From an uncultured Akkermansia sp. (lineage in GTDB: Bacteria > Verrucomicrobiota > Verrucomicrobiia > Verrucomicrobiales > Akkermansiaceae): DNA of 34,579 bases. A program made the position numbers and the translations under genes. This document shows positions 26,365 through 34,506 of this stretch, one piece after another. Where the stretch lies: positions 1 through 34,579 of the forward strand of contig CANQBZ010000022.1 in NCBI GenBank assembly GCA_947589295.1, in the 5' to 3' direction. The notes under the pieces are model-generated. The model was not told the origin of the DNA, did not search any database, and saw nothing but the letters and a program-made list of their open reading frames with translations. Position 1 is the first letter of the stretch; each line of letters begins with the position of its first letter.

Positions 26365-27387
26365 TTAATCACTATTGCGGAACAGGGCATCGCTCTCCTG
26401 TAAGCATTTGCCTGTGCCTTCTGCCACGGCGCTCAATGGATCCTCCGATATCTCAATCGGCAGTCCAGTTTGCTCGTGCAACAACTCGCGAAGCCCCTGT
26501 AACAGGGCGCCACCGCCCGCGACAGTGATACCCCGATCATACAAATCGCTTGCCAGCTCCGGCGGGCAATGGTCGAGGGTTTGTCGCACAGCATTCACGA
26601 TGATATCAAGCTTATCCTGCAAAGCCTCCCGTACTTCTTCCGAGCGAACCGACACTGTTTTTGGCAGACCAGTCCCGCGGTCGCGGCCGCGAACCTCCAT
26701 CGTCAGCTCCTTCTGCAGCGGATGGGCAGAGCCTATCTGAATTTTGATATCCTCTGCCGTTCGAGTGCCGATGAGCAGATTGTGAGCAGTTTGCATGTGA
26801 CGCACAATGGCGTCATCAAGTGCATCACCGCCGCATTTTTCAGACTGGCTATGCACAATGCCGGAAAGCGAGATAATGGCTACCTCAGTGGTGCCGCCTC
26901 CAATGTCCACAATCATGTTGCCAAGGGGCTCATTGACAGGAAGTCCCGCCCCGATAGCAGCAGCCATGGGTTCCTCAATGAGTTGTACTTGGCTTGCCCC
27001 GGAGTTGTAGGCAGATTCCTCAATAGCACGGCGCTCCACCTCTGTGATGCCGCTGGGATGAGCAATGAGGATTCGTGGTCCGCGCACACTGCGGTGCTGG
27101 ATGGCTTTTTTGATGAAGTAGCGCAGCATGTTTTCTGCTACATCGAAATCGGCTATAACACCGTCCTTAAGCGGGCGTATGGCCAATACGTTGCTCGGCG
27201 TGCGTCCAAGCATGCGTTTGGCTTCTTCACCCACGGCTACCACCTTGTTGCCCTTCATGGCAACTACAGATGGCTCACGAAGCACAATACCCTGATTTTT
27301 AATGTAAACTAGGGTATTGGCTGTGCCGAGGTCAATCCCAATATCCGTTGAGAATAACCCGATAAGTTTCTTGAAAAACTGGAGCAT
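26365..27387 (-). CDS. mreB: Rod shape-determining protein MreB
   Basis: This bacterial actin organises lateral cell-wall synthesis. The 340-residue protein shows the actin-fold ATPase motifs: phosphate-1 loop DIGIDLGTANTLVYIKN, phosphate-2 loop IVDIGGGTTEVA, and the adenosine motif GITVAGGGALLQGL. The MreB-specific N-terminal MLQFFKKLIG may form the membrane-binding helix. It heads an operon with rng and the sulfatase. The mreC and mreD genes, normally adjacent, are absent here and must lie elsewhere if present. I see no confident promoter upstream. Confidence 0.97.
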   Translation of the reverse strand: MLQFFKKLIGLFSTDIGIDLGTANTLVYIKNQGIVLREPSVVAMKGNKVVAVGEEAKRMLGRTPSNVLAIRPLKDGVIADFDVAENMLRYFIKKAIQHRSVRGPRILIAHPSGITEVERRAIEESAYNSGASQVQLIEEPMAAAIGAGLPVNEPLGNMIVDIGGGTTEVAIISLSGIVHSQSEKCGGDALDDAIVRHMQTAHNLLIGTRTAEDIKIQIGSAHPLQKELTMEVRGRDRGTGLPKTVSVRSEEVREALQDKLDIIVNAVRQTLDHCPPELASDLYDRGITVAGGGALLQGLRELLHEQTGLPIEISEDPLSAVAEGTGKCLQESDALFRNSD

Positions 27388-27477
27388 GTGATAAGAAGTG
27401 AGTTAGGGCACATTGTCTAGCCATGTGAACCTTTTCCGCTGGTCTGCGGTCAAGCCCTTGAGCTCCCGGGTCCGAGT

Positions 27478-27504
27478 GCGCCCGGGCGAGAAGCGCCCGC
27501 GCGC
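27478..27504. repeat. GC-rich hairpin between mreB and the RlmI-type gene
   Basis: GGGCG/CGCCC (27484-27488 with 27494-27498) with a 5-nt loop, extended by GCGC/GCGC across a 2-nt internal loop. It lies in the 278-bp divergent gap, has no T-run on either side and has no known role. Confidence 0.4.
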
Positions 27505-27629
27505 CAGTATAGAGGGAGCCTGGCGAGCTGTCAAGTCCATATTTTAGCCCATAGGAGCGAAAAAGGATTAAGGATTTGATTTTTATACTGCAGCGCAAAT
27601 CCCTTCGGAGCAAAAAACACATGAATGAA

Positions 27630-27659
27630 TTGACAAATGAGCGCAGGGCAGAGTATGAT
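27630..27659 (+). promoter_or_regulatory. Leaderless promoter of the RlmI-type gene
   Basis: TTGACA (27630-27635), an 18-bp spacer and TATGAT (27654-27659), 6 nt, then GTG 27666. It is among the closest to consensus in the window and lies inside longer possible reading frames, arguing for the GTG start. Confidence 0.65.
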
Positions 27660-27665
27660 GATCGC

Positions 27666-28952
27666 GTGCGCGGACGCAGCAAAGAAGAATTGAGAGGAAG
27701 GGGGCGAATCTCCCTCCTTACGCATGCACCGTTCACGCAGACGGGCAATAAAGTTGTGCCGCCTGGGAGCTCCGGATGGCTTAGGCCATGGGTGCAACTG
27801 AAGTATTTTACGTACAATCCGGCGGTGTACCCCCGCATGCTGGGAGCGGTGAGCCCCGAGGCGCGGCCTGGTTGTCTGATTCACGTATACGACAAAAACG
27901 GGGCGTATTTTGGTACGGGCTTTTGGAACCCGAGGTCGCGTACGCCACTGCGTATGCTGCACCATGGGGCGGAGCCCGTCGGCGAGGAGCATTTATTGCA
28001 GGCGCTCAGCTCGGCTGTCGATTGGCGTCGCCAGTGGTTGCCTGAGGACACCAACACCTGCCGCTTGATACATGGGGATTCAGATGGTCTTGGAGGTTTG
28101 GTGGTGGATCGCTATAATGATGTGCTGAGTGTGGAAGTGAGTGTGTTGGGCGTGTGGCAGCGGCTGGAAAAATGGCTGCCGCTGCTCCACGAGCTTTGCG
28201 GCACCAAACGGCATGTTGTGCAGGTAGATGCCGGGATAGCGCGCATGGAGGGGATCGACCCTGCCTCCGCCCCGCCTGCCGAGCCCGTGCGCCGCGTGCG
28301 CATCATGGAGCATGGCGTGAATTTCGAGGTGGACTTTGCGCATGGTCACAAGACAGGTTTCTTCTGTGATCAACGGGAAAATCGTCTCAAGCTCTCGCGC
28401 ATGGTGCAAGGTAAGACTTTGTTGGACTTGTGCTGCTATTCCGGTGGTTTTTCCATATATGCCAAGTTGTTGGGCGGTGCGGCAGAAGTGACGGCGGTAG
28501 ATTTGGATGAGGCCGCCATAGCCATGGCAATAAGAAATGCCAATATCAACTCGCGCCGTGGCCCTCTGCGTATTGATTTCGTGCATGCAGATGCTTTTAC
28601 CTATGCGCGACAGATGATTCGCAACGGGCGGCAATTTGATGTGGTGCTGCTTGATCCGCCCAAACTGATCATGGGGCGCGACGAGGAGCGTGAGGAGGGA
28701 ATTAAAAAGTACCGCGATCTGAACACGCTGGGCCTGCAGTGCGTGAAGACGGGCGGATTATTTGTGACATGCTCGTGCTCCGGGCTGTTGAGTGTGACGG
28801 ACTTTGAAAACATCGTCATCCATGCGGCACAGCGACTCGGTCGACGTTTGCAGGTATTGGAGACCAGCGGTCCCGGCTGGGATCACCCATACTTATCCAC
28901 CTACCCTGAGGGGCGCTACTTGAAGGTAATCTGGGCCCACGTTGTATCATGA
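27666..28952 (+). CDS. RlmI-like class I rRNA (cytosine-5) methyltransferase
   Basis: A SAM-dependent methyltransferase of the RlmI (YccW) family, which methylates a cytosine of 23S rRNA in E. coli. From GTG 27666 it has 428 residues. A PUA-like N-terminal domain (AVYPRMLGAVSPEARPG, then VYDKNGAYFGTGFWNP) is followed by a Rossmann methyltransferase domain. The latter has SAM motif LLDLCCYSGGFSIYA, acidic motif VTAVDLDEAA, the catalytic VVLLDPPK motif and the TCSCSG segment. ATG starts at 27621 or further upstream are possible but would be cut off by the predicted promoter. Its stop overlaps the antiporter start as ATGA. The exact rRNA site is inferred from family only. Confidence 0.88.
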   Translation: MRGRSKEELRGRGRISLLTHAPFTQTGNKVVPPGSSGWLRPWVQLKYFTYNPAVYPRMLGAVSPEARPGCLIHVYDKNGAYFGTGFWNPRSRTPLRMLHHGAEPVGEEHLLQALSSAVDWRRQWLPEDTNTCRLIHGDSDGLGGLVVDRYNDVLSVEVSVLGVWQRLEKWLPLLHELCGTKRHVVQVDAGIARMEGIDPASAPPAEPVRRVRIMEHGVNFEVDFAHGHKTGFFCDQRENRLKLSRMVQGKTLLDLCCYSGGFSIYAKLLGGAAEVTAVDLDEAAIAMAIRNANINSRRGPLRIDFVHADAFTYARQMIRNGRQFDVVLLDPPKLIMGRDEEREEGIKKYRDLNTLGLQCVKTGGLFVTCSCSGLLSVTDFENIVIHAAQRLGRRLQVLETSGPGWDHPYLSTYPEGRYLKVIWAHVVS

Positions 28953-30712
28953 TCACCACCTTGGCCATAGGCTTATCGCTGGCGCTTTTACTGGGTATTG
29001 CGGCGCAAAAGCTCAAACTTTCGCCGTTGGTGGGATATCTAGTCGCCGGCATGCTGGTGGGCGCGTTATTTGTAACGGCGCAGCCGGGCGGCAGCACCTT
29101 GTGGGGTATCGCCGTGGATGCCTCCACAGTAAATGACTTCTCGCATATTGGCGTGGTGTTACTGTTGTTCGGGGTAGGGCTGCAGTTTCATTTCAAGGAT
29201 CTATTGGCTGTTCAGGCCGTGGCCTTGCCTGGAGCCATTGTGTGCATGGTGACGCGTGCACTGTTCGGCGCAGTGTTCTACTACTGGCTGGTGCAGGATT
29301 CCGGATGGTTGTCTGCCATGCTTTTTGGCGCGTGCATGTGTGTGAGCAGTACCGTGGTGCTTACCCGTGTGCTGGCGGACAACAAGGTGCTTTCTACACC
29401 TGCTGGGCACACTGCGTTGGGCTGGCTTGTTGTGGAAGATATCTTCACGATTGTCCTCCTAGTGCTTATACCTGTCTTCTTTGGAGGGGAATCGCTGGGA
29501 CCGGCACTTGGCTGGCTTGTGGTGAAGTTGACTCTGCTGGTGTTTTGCGTCGCCTTTTTAGGGAAGCGTATCATTGAAAAAACACTTACGTACGTGGCGC
29601 GCAGCACGAGCGATGAGCTTTTTACACTCTCGGTATTGGTCATTGCGTTGGGTATTGCGGTGCTCTCCTCGACAGCCTTTAATATATCGCTGGAGTTTGG
29701 CGCTTTTCTTTCTGGCATGGTGGTGGGGCAGAGTAAGTTTGCAGCGCGTGCCGCCTCGGATGCATTGCCTATGCGCGATGCCTTTGCGGTACTCTTTTTT
29801 GTGTCGGTTGGCATGGGGTTTCGCGGTGGAGAAATCATTGAGCACTGGCAGCTTGCGCTCAGTGCGACTTTGCTTACGTTTTTTGCCAAGCCGATAGTGG
29901 CGTATATCATGGTGCGTTTGTTGCGTAAACCGAGCCGCATGGCCCTTATGGTGGGGACATCGCTCTCGCAGGTGGGTGAGTTTTCTTTCATCCTTGCCTC
30001 ACTCATCGCCGGTACTTATGGGTTGCTGCCAGATTACGCGGTGAATGTGATTACGGGTACGGCTATTATCACTATCACGCTAAATGCTGCTCTCTACCGT
30101 TTCGTACCTCGTCTCGTCAAATATTTTGAAGATCGCGGTATCGGTGTGAAACAGAGTTCCGGAGGACTTCCCGCACCGGCAGAGGATGTTAACCGCGTGA
30201 TCATGGTAGGCTATGGCCCATGCGGGAAAATTCTCACTGATATCTTATCATCTTACCATGTGGAAGTGGTGATCATTGAGATGAATATTGATACCGTCAC
30301 CCGGCTCACCAGGCAAGGGAAGCTTGTCCTGCACGGCGATGCGCGTCAGCGCACCATCCTGAAACTGGCAGGTGTGGAGAAGGCACGTGCCATCATGATT
30401 ACCTCTTTTGCGGCGCCAACAGCGGAGATTACATCCGCTGCACGCAGTATTTCCCCTGACATTGCGGTGATGGCTTACACGGCCTACCACCAGACAGCCT
30501 TTGCTCTGCGCAAGGAGATGCCCAAGGGAGATGAGAATTCGCTTTTCTTTTCCGGCGAGGAAGAAGTAGCCTTGGCCATGATGAGTACATTGCTCACCTA
30601 TTTTGGTGCAACGGACGAACAAATCGCGCGCGAGACAGCTCACGCCAGAGATAGTTTTACGCGTACTGCCATTCGCAGAATGAGGAAGTGGAAAACGCCA
30701 CATCGCGCTTGA
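28949..30712 (+). CDS. KefB-type monovalent cation:proton antiporter (CPA2 family)
   Basis: This inner-membrane K+ or Na+/H+ exchanger has 587 residues. The first about 390 form the hydrophobic Na_H_Exchanger domain, with about a dozen helices starting directly at the N-terminus (no cleavable signal); VVEDIFTIVLL and SLEFGAFLSGMVVG are typical CPA2 motifs. A TrkA-N/RCK domain follows, with the NAD-binding loop GYGPCG (about 420-425) and the HGDA motif, implying gating by nucleotides. The C-terminus is short and basic. It is translationally coupled to the upstream methyltransferase gene by the ATGA overlap. Ion specificity cannot be told from sequence. Confidence 0.92.
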   Translation: MITTLAIGLSLALLLGIAAQKLKLSPLVGYLVAGMLVGALFVTAQPGGSTLWGIAVDASTVNDFSHIGVVLLLFGVGLQFHFKDLLAVQAVALPGAIVCMVTRALFGAVFYYWLVQDSGWLSAMLFGACMCVSSTVVLTRVLADNKVLSTPAGHTALGWLVVEDIFTIVLLVLIPVFFGGESLGPALGWLVVKLTLLVFCVAFLGKRIIEKTLTYVARSTSDELFTLSVLVIALGIAVLSSTAFNISLEFGAFLSGMVVGQSKFAARAASDALPMRDAFAVLFFVSVGMGFRGGEIIEHWQLALSATLLTFFAKPIVAYIMVRLLRKPSRMALMVGTSLSQVGEFSFILASLIAGTYGLLPDYAVNVITGTAIITITLNAALYRFVPRLVKYFEDRGIGVKQSSGGLPAPAEDVNRVIMVGYGPCGKILTDILSSYHVEVVIIEMNIDTVTRLTRQGKLVLHGDARQRTILKLAGVEKARAIMITSFAAPTAEITSAARSISPDIAVMAYTAYHQTAFALRKEMPKGDENSLFFSGEEEVALAMMSTLLTYFGATDEQIARETAHARDSFTRTAIRRMRKWKTPHRA

Positions 30713-30737
30713 GTTTTTGCCAGATACGGTGTATACT
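30709..30737 (+). promoter_or_regulatory. Promoter of mutS
   Basis: TTGAGT (30709-30714), a 17-bp spacer and TATACT (30732-30737), with 15 nt to the ATG at 30753, giving a leader of about 9 nt. The -35 box overlaps the antiporter stop codon. The promoter excludes a possible TTG start at 30717. Confidence 0.65.
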
Positions 30738-30752
30738 GAAAAGCATCGCCAC

Positions 30753-33278
30753 ATGGCTGAAAACAGCTCTATAAGCCCGATGATGGATCAGTATCTGCGC
30801 ATGAAGCAGACGCTGCCGGATGATGTATGGCTGTTCTTTCGCTTGGGGGATTTTTATGAGATGTTTTTTGAGGACGCTGTGGCATGTTCGCAGGCACTGG
30901 GGCTCACCCTCACGAAGCGGCAGAGCATTCCGATGTGCGGCGTCCCATACCACGCAGCAGAAAGCTATATCAGCAAAATTGTGAAGCTGGGCAAGCGCGT
31001 GGCCATTGCGGAGCAGATGACCATCCCTGTGCCAGGTAAGTTGGTGGAGCGTGAAATTACGCATCTCATTTCTGCCGGTACCTTGGCGGATATGAACTTG
31101 CTTGCCGCCGATGAACATAATTACATTGTGGCTTGCTATCGCGATAAAAAGAGCTGGGGACTGGCATGCGCTGACCACAGCACGGGTGAGTTTACGGTGG
31201 CGGATTATGCCACGTTCGCGGATTTGGCGGAAGAGGTAGCGCTACTGCGCCCGCGTGAATTGTTGGTGAGTGATGAGCAGGCGGATCTTTTTGCTGCTCT
31301 GCCTGTTACTCTCAAATACGATGGCTACACTTTCCTGCCCACGCTTGCGCGCAGCTCGCTGGAAGCGCATTTTCACGTGCATTCGCTGGAGGGATTTGGC
31401 TGCGCGCACCTGGGTGCAGCGCTAGGTGCGGCAGCAGCCATTCTGCACTACCTGAAAAACCAGTTACGGCGCAGCACAGATCACCTGCTGCGACTCAGCC
31501 TCCGTCCTACGGCACGTGTTGTACTGATTGATGCTGCCAGTCGACGCAATTTGGATTTGGTGGAGGCGCGCGGCGGGACGAAGAATACTTTGCTGGGCGT
31601 GTTGAACAATACAGGCACCCCCATGGGAGCTCGTTTGCTGCGCGAGTGGCTGCTGCATCCCATCTGTGACTTGGAAGAGCTTACGCGTCGGCAGGATATC
31701 ATCGCTGCTTTCTTGGAGGAGCCCTTTTTGATGAGTAAACTGCGCGATTCCCTCAAGAAAGTGCGCGACCTTGAGCGCCTCTCCTCACGTTTATCGCAAG
31801 GTGCTGGGAATGCACGTGATCTGCTTGGGCTGCAACTCTCTCTGAGTATGTTGCCGGATGTACTGCAGGACTTGACGCCGCTTGGTGAAAAGCAAGCTAA
31901 TCTGGCAGCGCTACGCTCGGATATTGGCGACTTTTCTGAGCTTACGCAGTTGCTTTCTCGGGCATTAGTAGATGATCCGCCCACAACTATCAAAGATGGC
32001 GGTATGATACGGGATGGTTACGATGAGCGGCTTGATGAGTTGCGCCACGCTTCTCGCGATGGCAAGGTATGGCTCGCGGAGATGGAGACTAAGGAGCGCA
32101 AAGCTACGGGCATTGATTCCCTGAAAATACGCTACAACAGTGTGTTCGGCTACTATATTGAGGTGACGAAGGCTAACCTTTCGAAAGTTCCTGAGCACTA
32201 TCGCCGCAAACAAACCCTCGCTAATGCCGAACGCTTTATTACCGAAGACCTCAAGAAGATGGAGAGCACCATCTTGGGAGCCGATGAGCGTGCGCGACAG
32301 CTGGAGTACGAAATATTTTGCGGGTTGCGCGAAGCGGTAGGCGGGCATTTAACCGAGATACAAAAAAGCGCTGCCGCACTGGCTGAGTTAGACGTGCTGC
32401 TCAGCTTCGCTGAAACTGCGCGCTTACATAATTATTGCCGACCGGTTCTTGACGACAGTCGCAAGCTGCACATTGTGGATGGTCGCCACCCAGTCATCGA
32501 ATGTGTGCAGCAGGATGCTTCCTTTGTTCCCAACGACACTGAGATGGCGGAGGAGACAAACCGCCTCATTATCCTGACCGGGCCGAATATGGCGGGCAAA
32601 TCTACCTACATACGCCAGGTGGCGCTCATCACGCTGATGGCGCAGATGGGATCGTATGTGCCGGCGCGCGAGGCTCACATTGGCCTCGTGGATCGTATTT
32701 TCTGCCGCGTGGGCGCCAGCGATGACATTGCCGGTGGTCAATCGACTTTCATGGTGGAAATGAGTGAGACCGCGCTTATTCTGAACAACGCTGATGAACA
32801 CTCTCTGGTCATTCTTGATGAAATTGGCCGTGGCACGGCCACTTACGATGGACTTTCCATCGCATGGGCCGTGGCCGAGCACCTGCACGATGTTATTGGG
32901 GCGCGTACGCTTTTTGCTACGCATTATCACGAGATGGTGGACCTGCAGGCCACACACTCAGCCATTGCTAATTGGCACGTAGAGGTGCGCGAGTGGAACG
33001 ATGAGATTATCTTTTTACGCAAGGTGCTGCCGGGGCCAGCCGATAAATCCTACGGCATCCAAGTGGCGAGGCTGGCAGGACTCCCAGCCTCGATTATTGA
33101 GCGTGCCAAGCGCATCCTCACACATCTGGAGATGAGTGCTTCAATGCGTAAGCCTTCTCCGGAAAAATCAAAATCCGGGAGACGCGCCAAAGGGGTCCCT
33201 GATGACTTCCCCGAGTCTGCTCCGCCCGCCGATATAGCTCAGCTGGAACTCTTTGATCAGCTAGACCCTGGCATATGA
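30753..33278 (+). CDS. mutS: DNA mismatch repair protein MutS
   Basis: MutS recognises mismatches and starts strand-directed repair with MutL. From ATG 30753 it has 841 residues, normal for MutS1. The mismatch-reading Phe-x-Glu is in RLGDFYEMF near the N-terminus, followed by the KRQSIPMCGVPYHA block, the connector and lever/clamp domains (GYYIEVTKANL), the ATPase Walker A TGPNMAGKSTYIRQ (about 609-622), Walker B VILDEIGRGTATYDG near 688, and the C-terminal dimerisation helices. Its own promoter lies at the end of the upstream gene. No mutL is present in the window. An IS30-family remnant lies 92 bp downstream, without damage to mutS. Confidence 0.97.
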   Translation: MAENSSISPMMDQYLRMKQTLPDDVWLFFRLGDFYEMFFEDAVACSQALGLTLTKRQSIPMCGVPYHAAESYISKIVKLGKRVAIAEQMTIPVPGKLVEREITHLISAGTLADMNLLAADEHNYIVACYRDKKSWGLACADHSTGEFTVADYATFADLAEEVALLRPRELLVSDEQADLFAALPVTLKYDGYTFLPTLARSSLEAHFHVHSLEGFGCAHLGAALGAAAAILHYLKNQLRRSTDHLLRLSLRPTARVVLIDAASRRNLDLVEARGGTKNTLLGVLNNTGTPMGARLLREWLLHPICDLEELTRRQDIIAAFLEEPFLMSKLRDSLKKVRDLERLSSRLSQGAGNARDLLGLQLSLSMLPDVLQDLTPLGEKQANLAALRSDIGDFSELTQLLSRALVDDPPTTIKDGGMIRDGYDERLDELRHASRDGKVWLAEMETKERKATGIDSLKIRYNSVFGYYIEVTKANLSKVPEHYRRKQTLANAERFITEDLKKMESTILGADERARQLEYEIFCGLREAVGGHLTEIQKSAAALAELDVLLSFAETARLHNYCRPVLDDSRKLHIVDGRHPVIECVQQDASFVPNDTEMAEETNRLIILTGPNMAGKSTYIRQVALITLMAQMGSYVPAREAHIGLVDRIFCRVGASDDIAGGQSTFMVEMSETALILNNADEHSLVILDEIGRGTATYDGLSIAWAVAEHLHDVIGARTLFATHYHEMVDLQATHSAIANWHVEVREWNDEIIFLRKVLPGPADKSYGIQVARLAGLPASIIERAKRILTHLEMSASMRKPSPEKSKSGRRAKGVPDDFPESAPPADIAQLELFDQLDPGI

Positions 33279-33370
33279 ACGCTCAGCAGCGGGAGGGTTG
33301 TTTTTGCATAAGTGTGCCAGATTGTGTGAATTGCAAGAACAAATGCAACATATGACAAAAAGAGTTGAGG

Positions 33371-34282
33371 TCATGAGAAGAGAGGGGTAAAACAGAGGCG
33401 GAAGGGAAGAGTCATATGCCAGGCGGATTTGCCCTTGAAGATGGCGCGAGGGTAGCGATTCATCCAGAGAGCGACGGCGTTGAGAGTTGTTTGAGAGACG
33501 CGGGAGAAATCCGTGCCCTTAGGGAAGAAGCGACGGATGAAGCGATTGGCATTTTCATTGATGCCGCGTTCGGAGGCACAGTAGGGGTGGGCGACGTAAT
33601 GGACGGTACGAGGTTTGTCGGAGAGGCAGGAGGAAGAGATAGCGGCAGAGTCGGCGAACTCGCAGCCATTATCGGTGGTAATGGAGAGGAAAATAGAGGC
33701 GAAACGTTTGGCACCGAGACGTCTTTCGAGGCGGTTGAGCAGTTGGACGAAGCATTGGGAGGTTTTTTTGCGCAGACGGAAGATGAGTTGGAAACGGGTG
33801 GAGCGTTCGGTAAGGACGAGTAAGACACATTTGGAGCCGGGAGGACCGACGACACAATCCATTTCGAAGTGACCGAACTCTTTACGTTGATTGATAGAAT
33901 CAGGACGTTTTTCGATGCTGATAGCCCCGGTATGGTTTATGGGAGAAACGGTTACGGACAGTTTTTTACGTTTTTTACGAGGACCTTGAATCAAATCATG
34001 AGGGGAGATGCCGATAATGCTCTGATAAACGTAATTATAGATTGTGCGGGAGCAGAAATGGCAGTGGATGCCGTTTCTGATGAGTATTTTACGGGCGGCA
34101 TAGGGGGAGCGCTTGAGCTTTCCGCTCATCAGTTCAAACAGTTCAAAGAGTTGAGAGGCAGGCTGGTGATTAGAGCCGATCTTTAAGGCAGGGCCATGAG
34201 AATTCATCTGCTCGTCCCTTCTATCCTGAGTGAATTGGGAGGAGGTGGTGCGGTATACGGAGAGATCGTGCTTGAGTTGCAT
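33371..34282 (-). pseudogene. IS30-family transposase, apparently lacking its N-terminal HTH
   Basis: The C-terminal catalytic part is clearly IS30-family: HFEMDCVVG (D142), TTDNGCEF (D204) and ASERGINENANRFIRRFFPKGTDF (E243, counting from ATG 34282). IS30 transposases normally begin with a helix-turn-helix domain (the SREI.RN region and before). Here the frame upstream of Met 34282 continues as DYREVKRGSV, matching the end of that domain, but runs within about 25 codons into a stop without a start codon. A separate frame starting ATG (34350-34352, MPEQKINHPKNYN) stops after 13 codons in a different phase. The gene therefore looks 5'-truncated or frameshifted, or dependent on frameshifting. 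Codons 142-260 look intact. No matching terminal inverted repeats were found on both sides. Confidence 0.7.
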
Positions 34283-34373
34283 GACCGAGCCGCGTTTGAC
34301 TTCGCGGTAGTCAATTATAATTTTTGGGGTGGTTGATTTTTTGCTCGGGCATGATTAAAACTCTGCTCCGCCC

Positions 34374-34494
34374 CTGGGGGAAGGCTTTCAGCCTCCCCAG
34401 ACCCCTCTGACCAGGGAGAGAGCTTCTCGCTCTCTCCCATGGATCCCTCTCTGCGGGGGAATGCCTAGTTAGGAAGGGGCTACGCTCCCCTCCC
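34374..34494. repeat. Array of three strong hairpins beside the IS30 remnant
   Basis: Three stem-loops follow in about 120 bp. The first is 34374-34400 (CTGGGG/CCCCAG outer stem, loop TTTCA). The second is 34414-34438 (a perfect 10-bp stem GGGAGAGAGC/GCTCTCTCCC, loop TTCTC). The third is 34471-34494 (AGGGG/CCCCT plus an outer GG/CC). Each has a purine-rich left arm and a pyrimidine-rich right arm. They lie between the transposase's upstream side and the terminal repeat. Possible roles are protection against outside transcription, a palindromic transposase substrate or a small RNA; none is shown. Confidence 0.65.
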
Positions 34495-34506
34495 TATTAC
34501 CCTCCC

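Noticed and set aside
33279..33370. Terminal inverted repeat of the IS30 element on the mutS side
   Set aside because: Some resemblance (ATAAGTG near 33311) to the right-hand repeat exists, but in the same orientation and too short to call an inverted repeat; no target duplication was seen.
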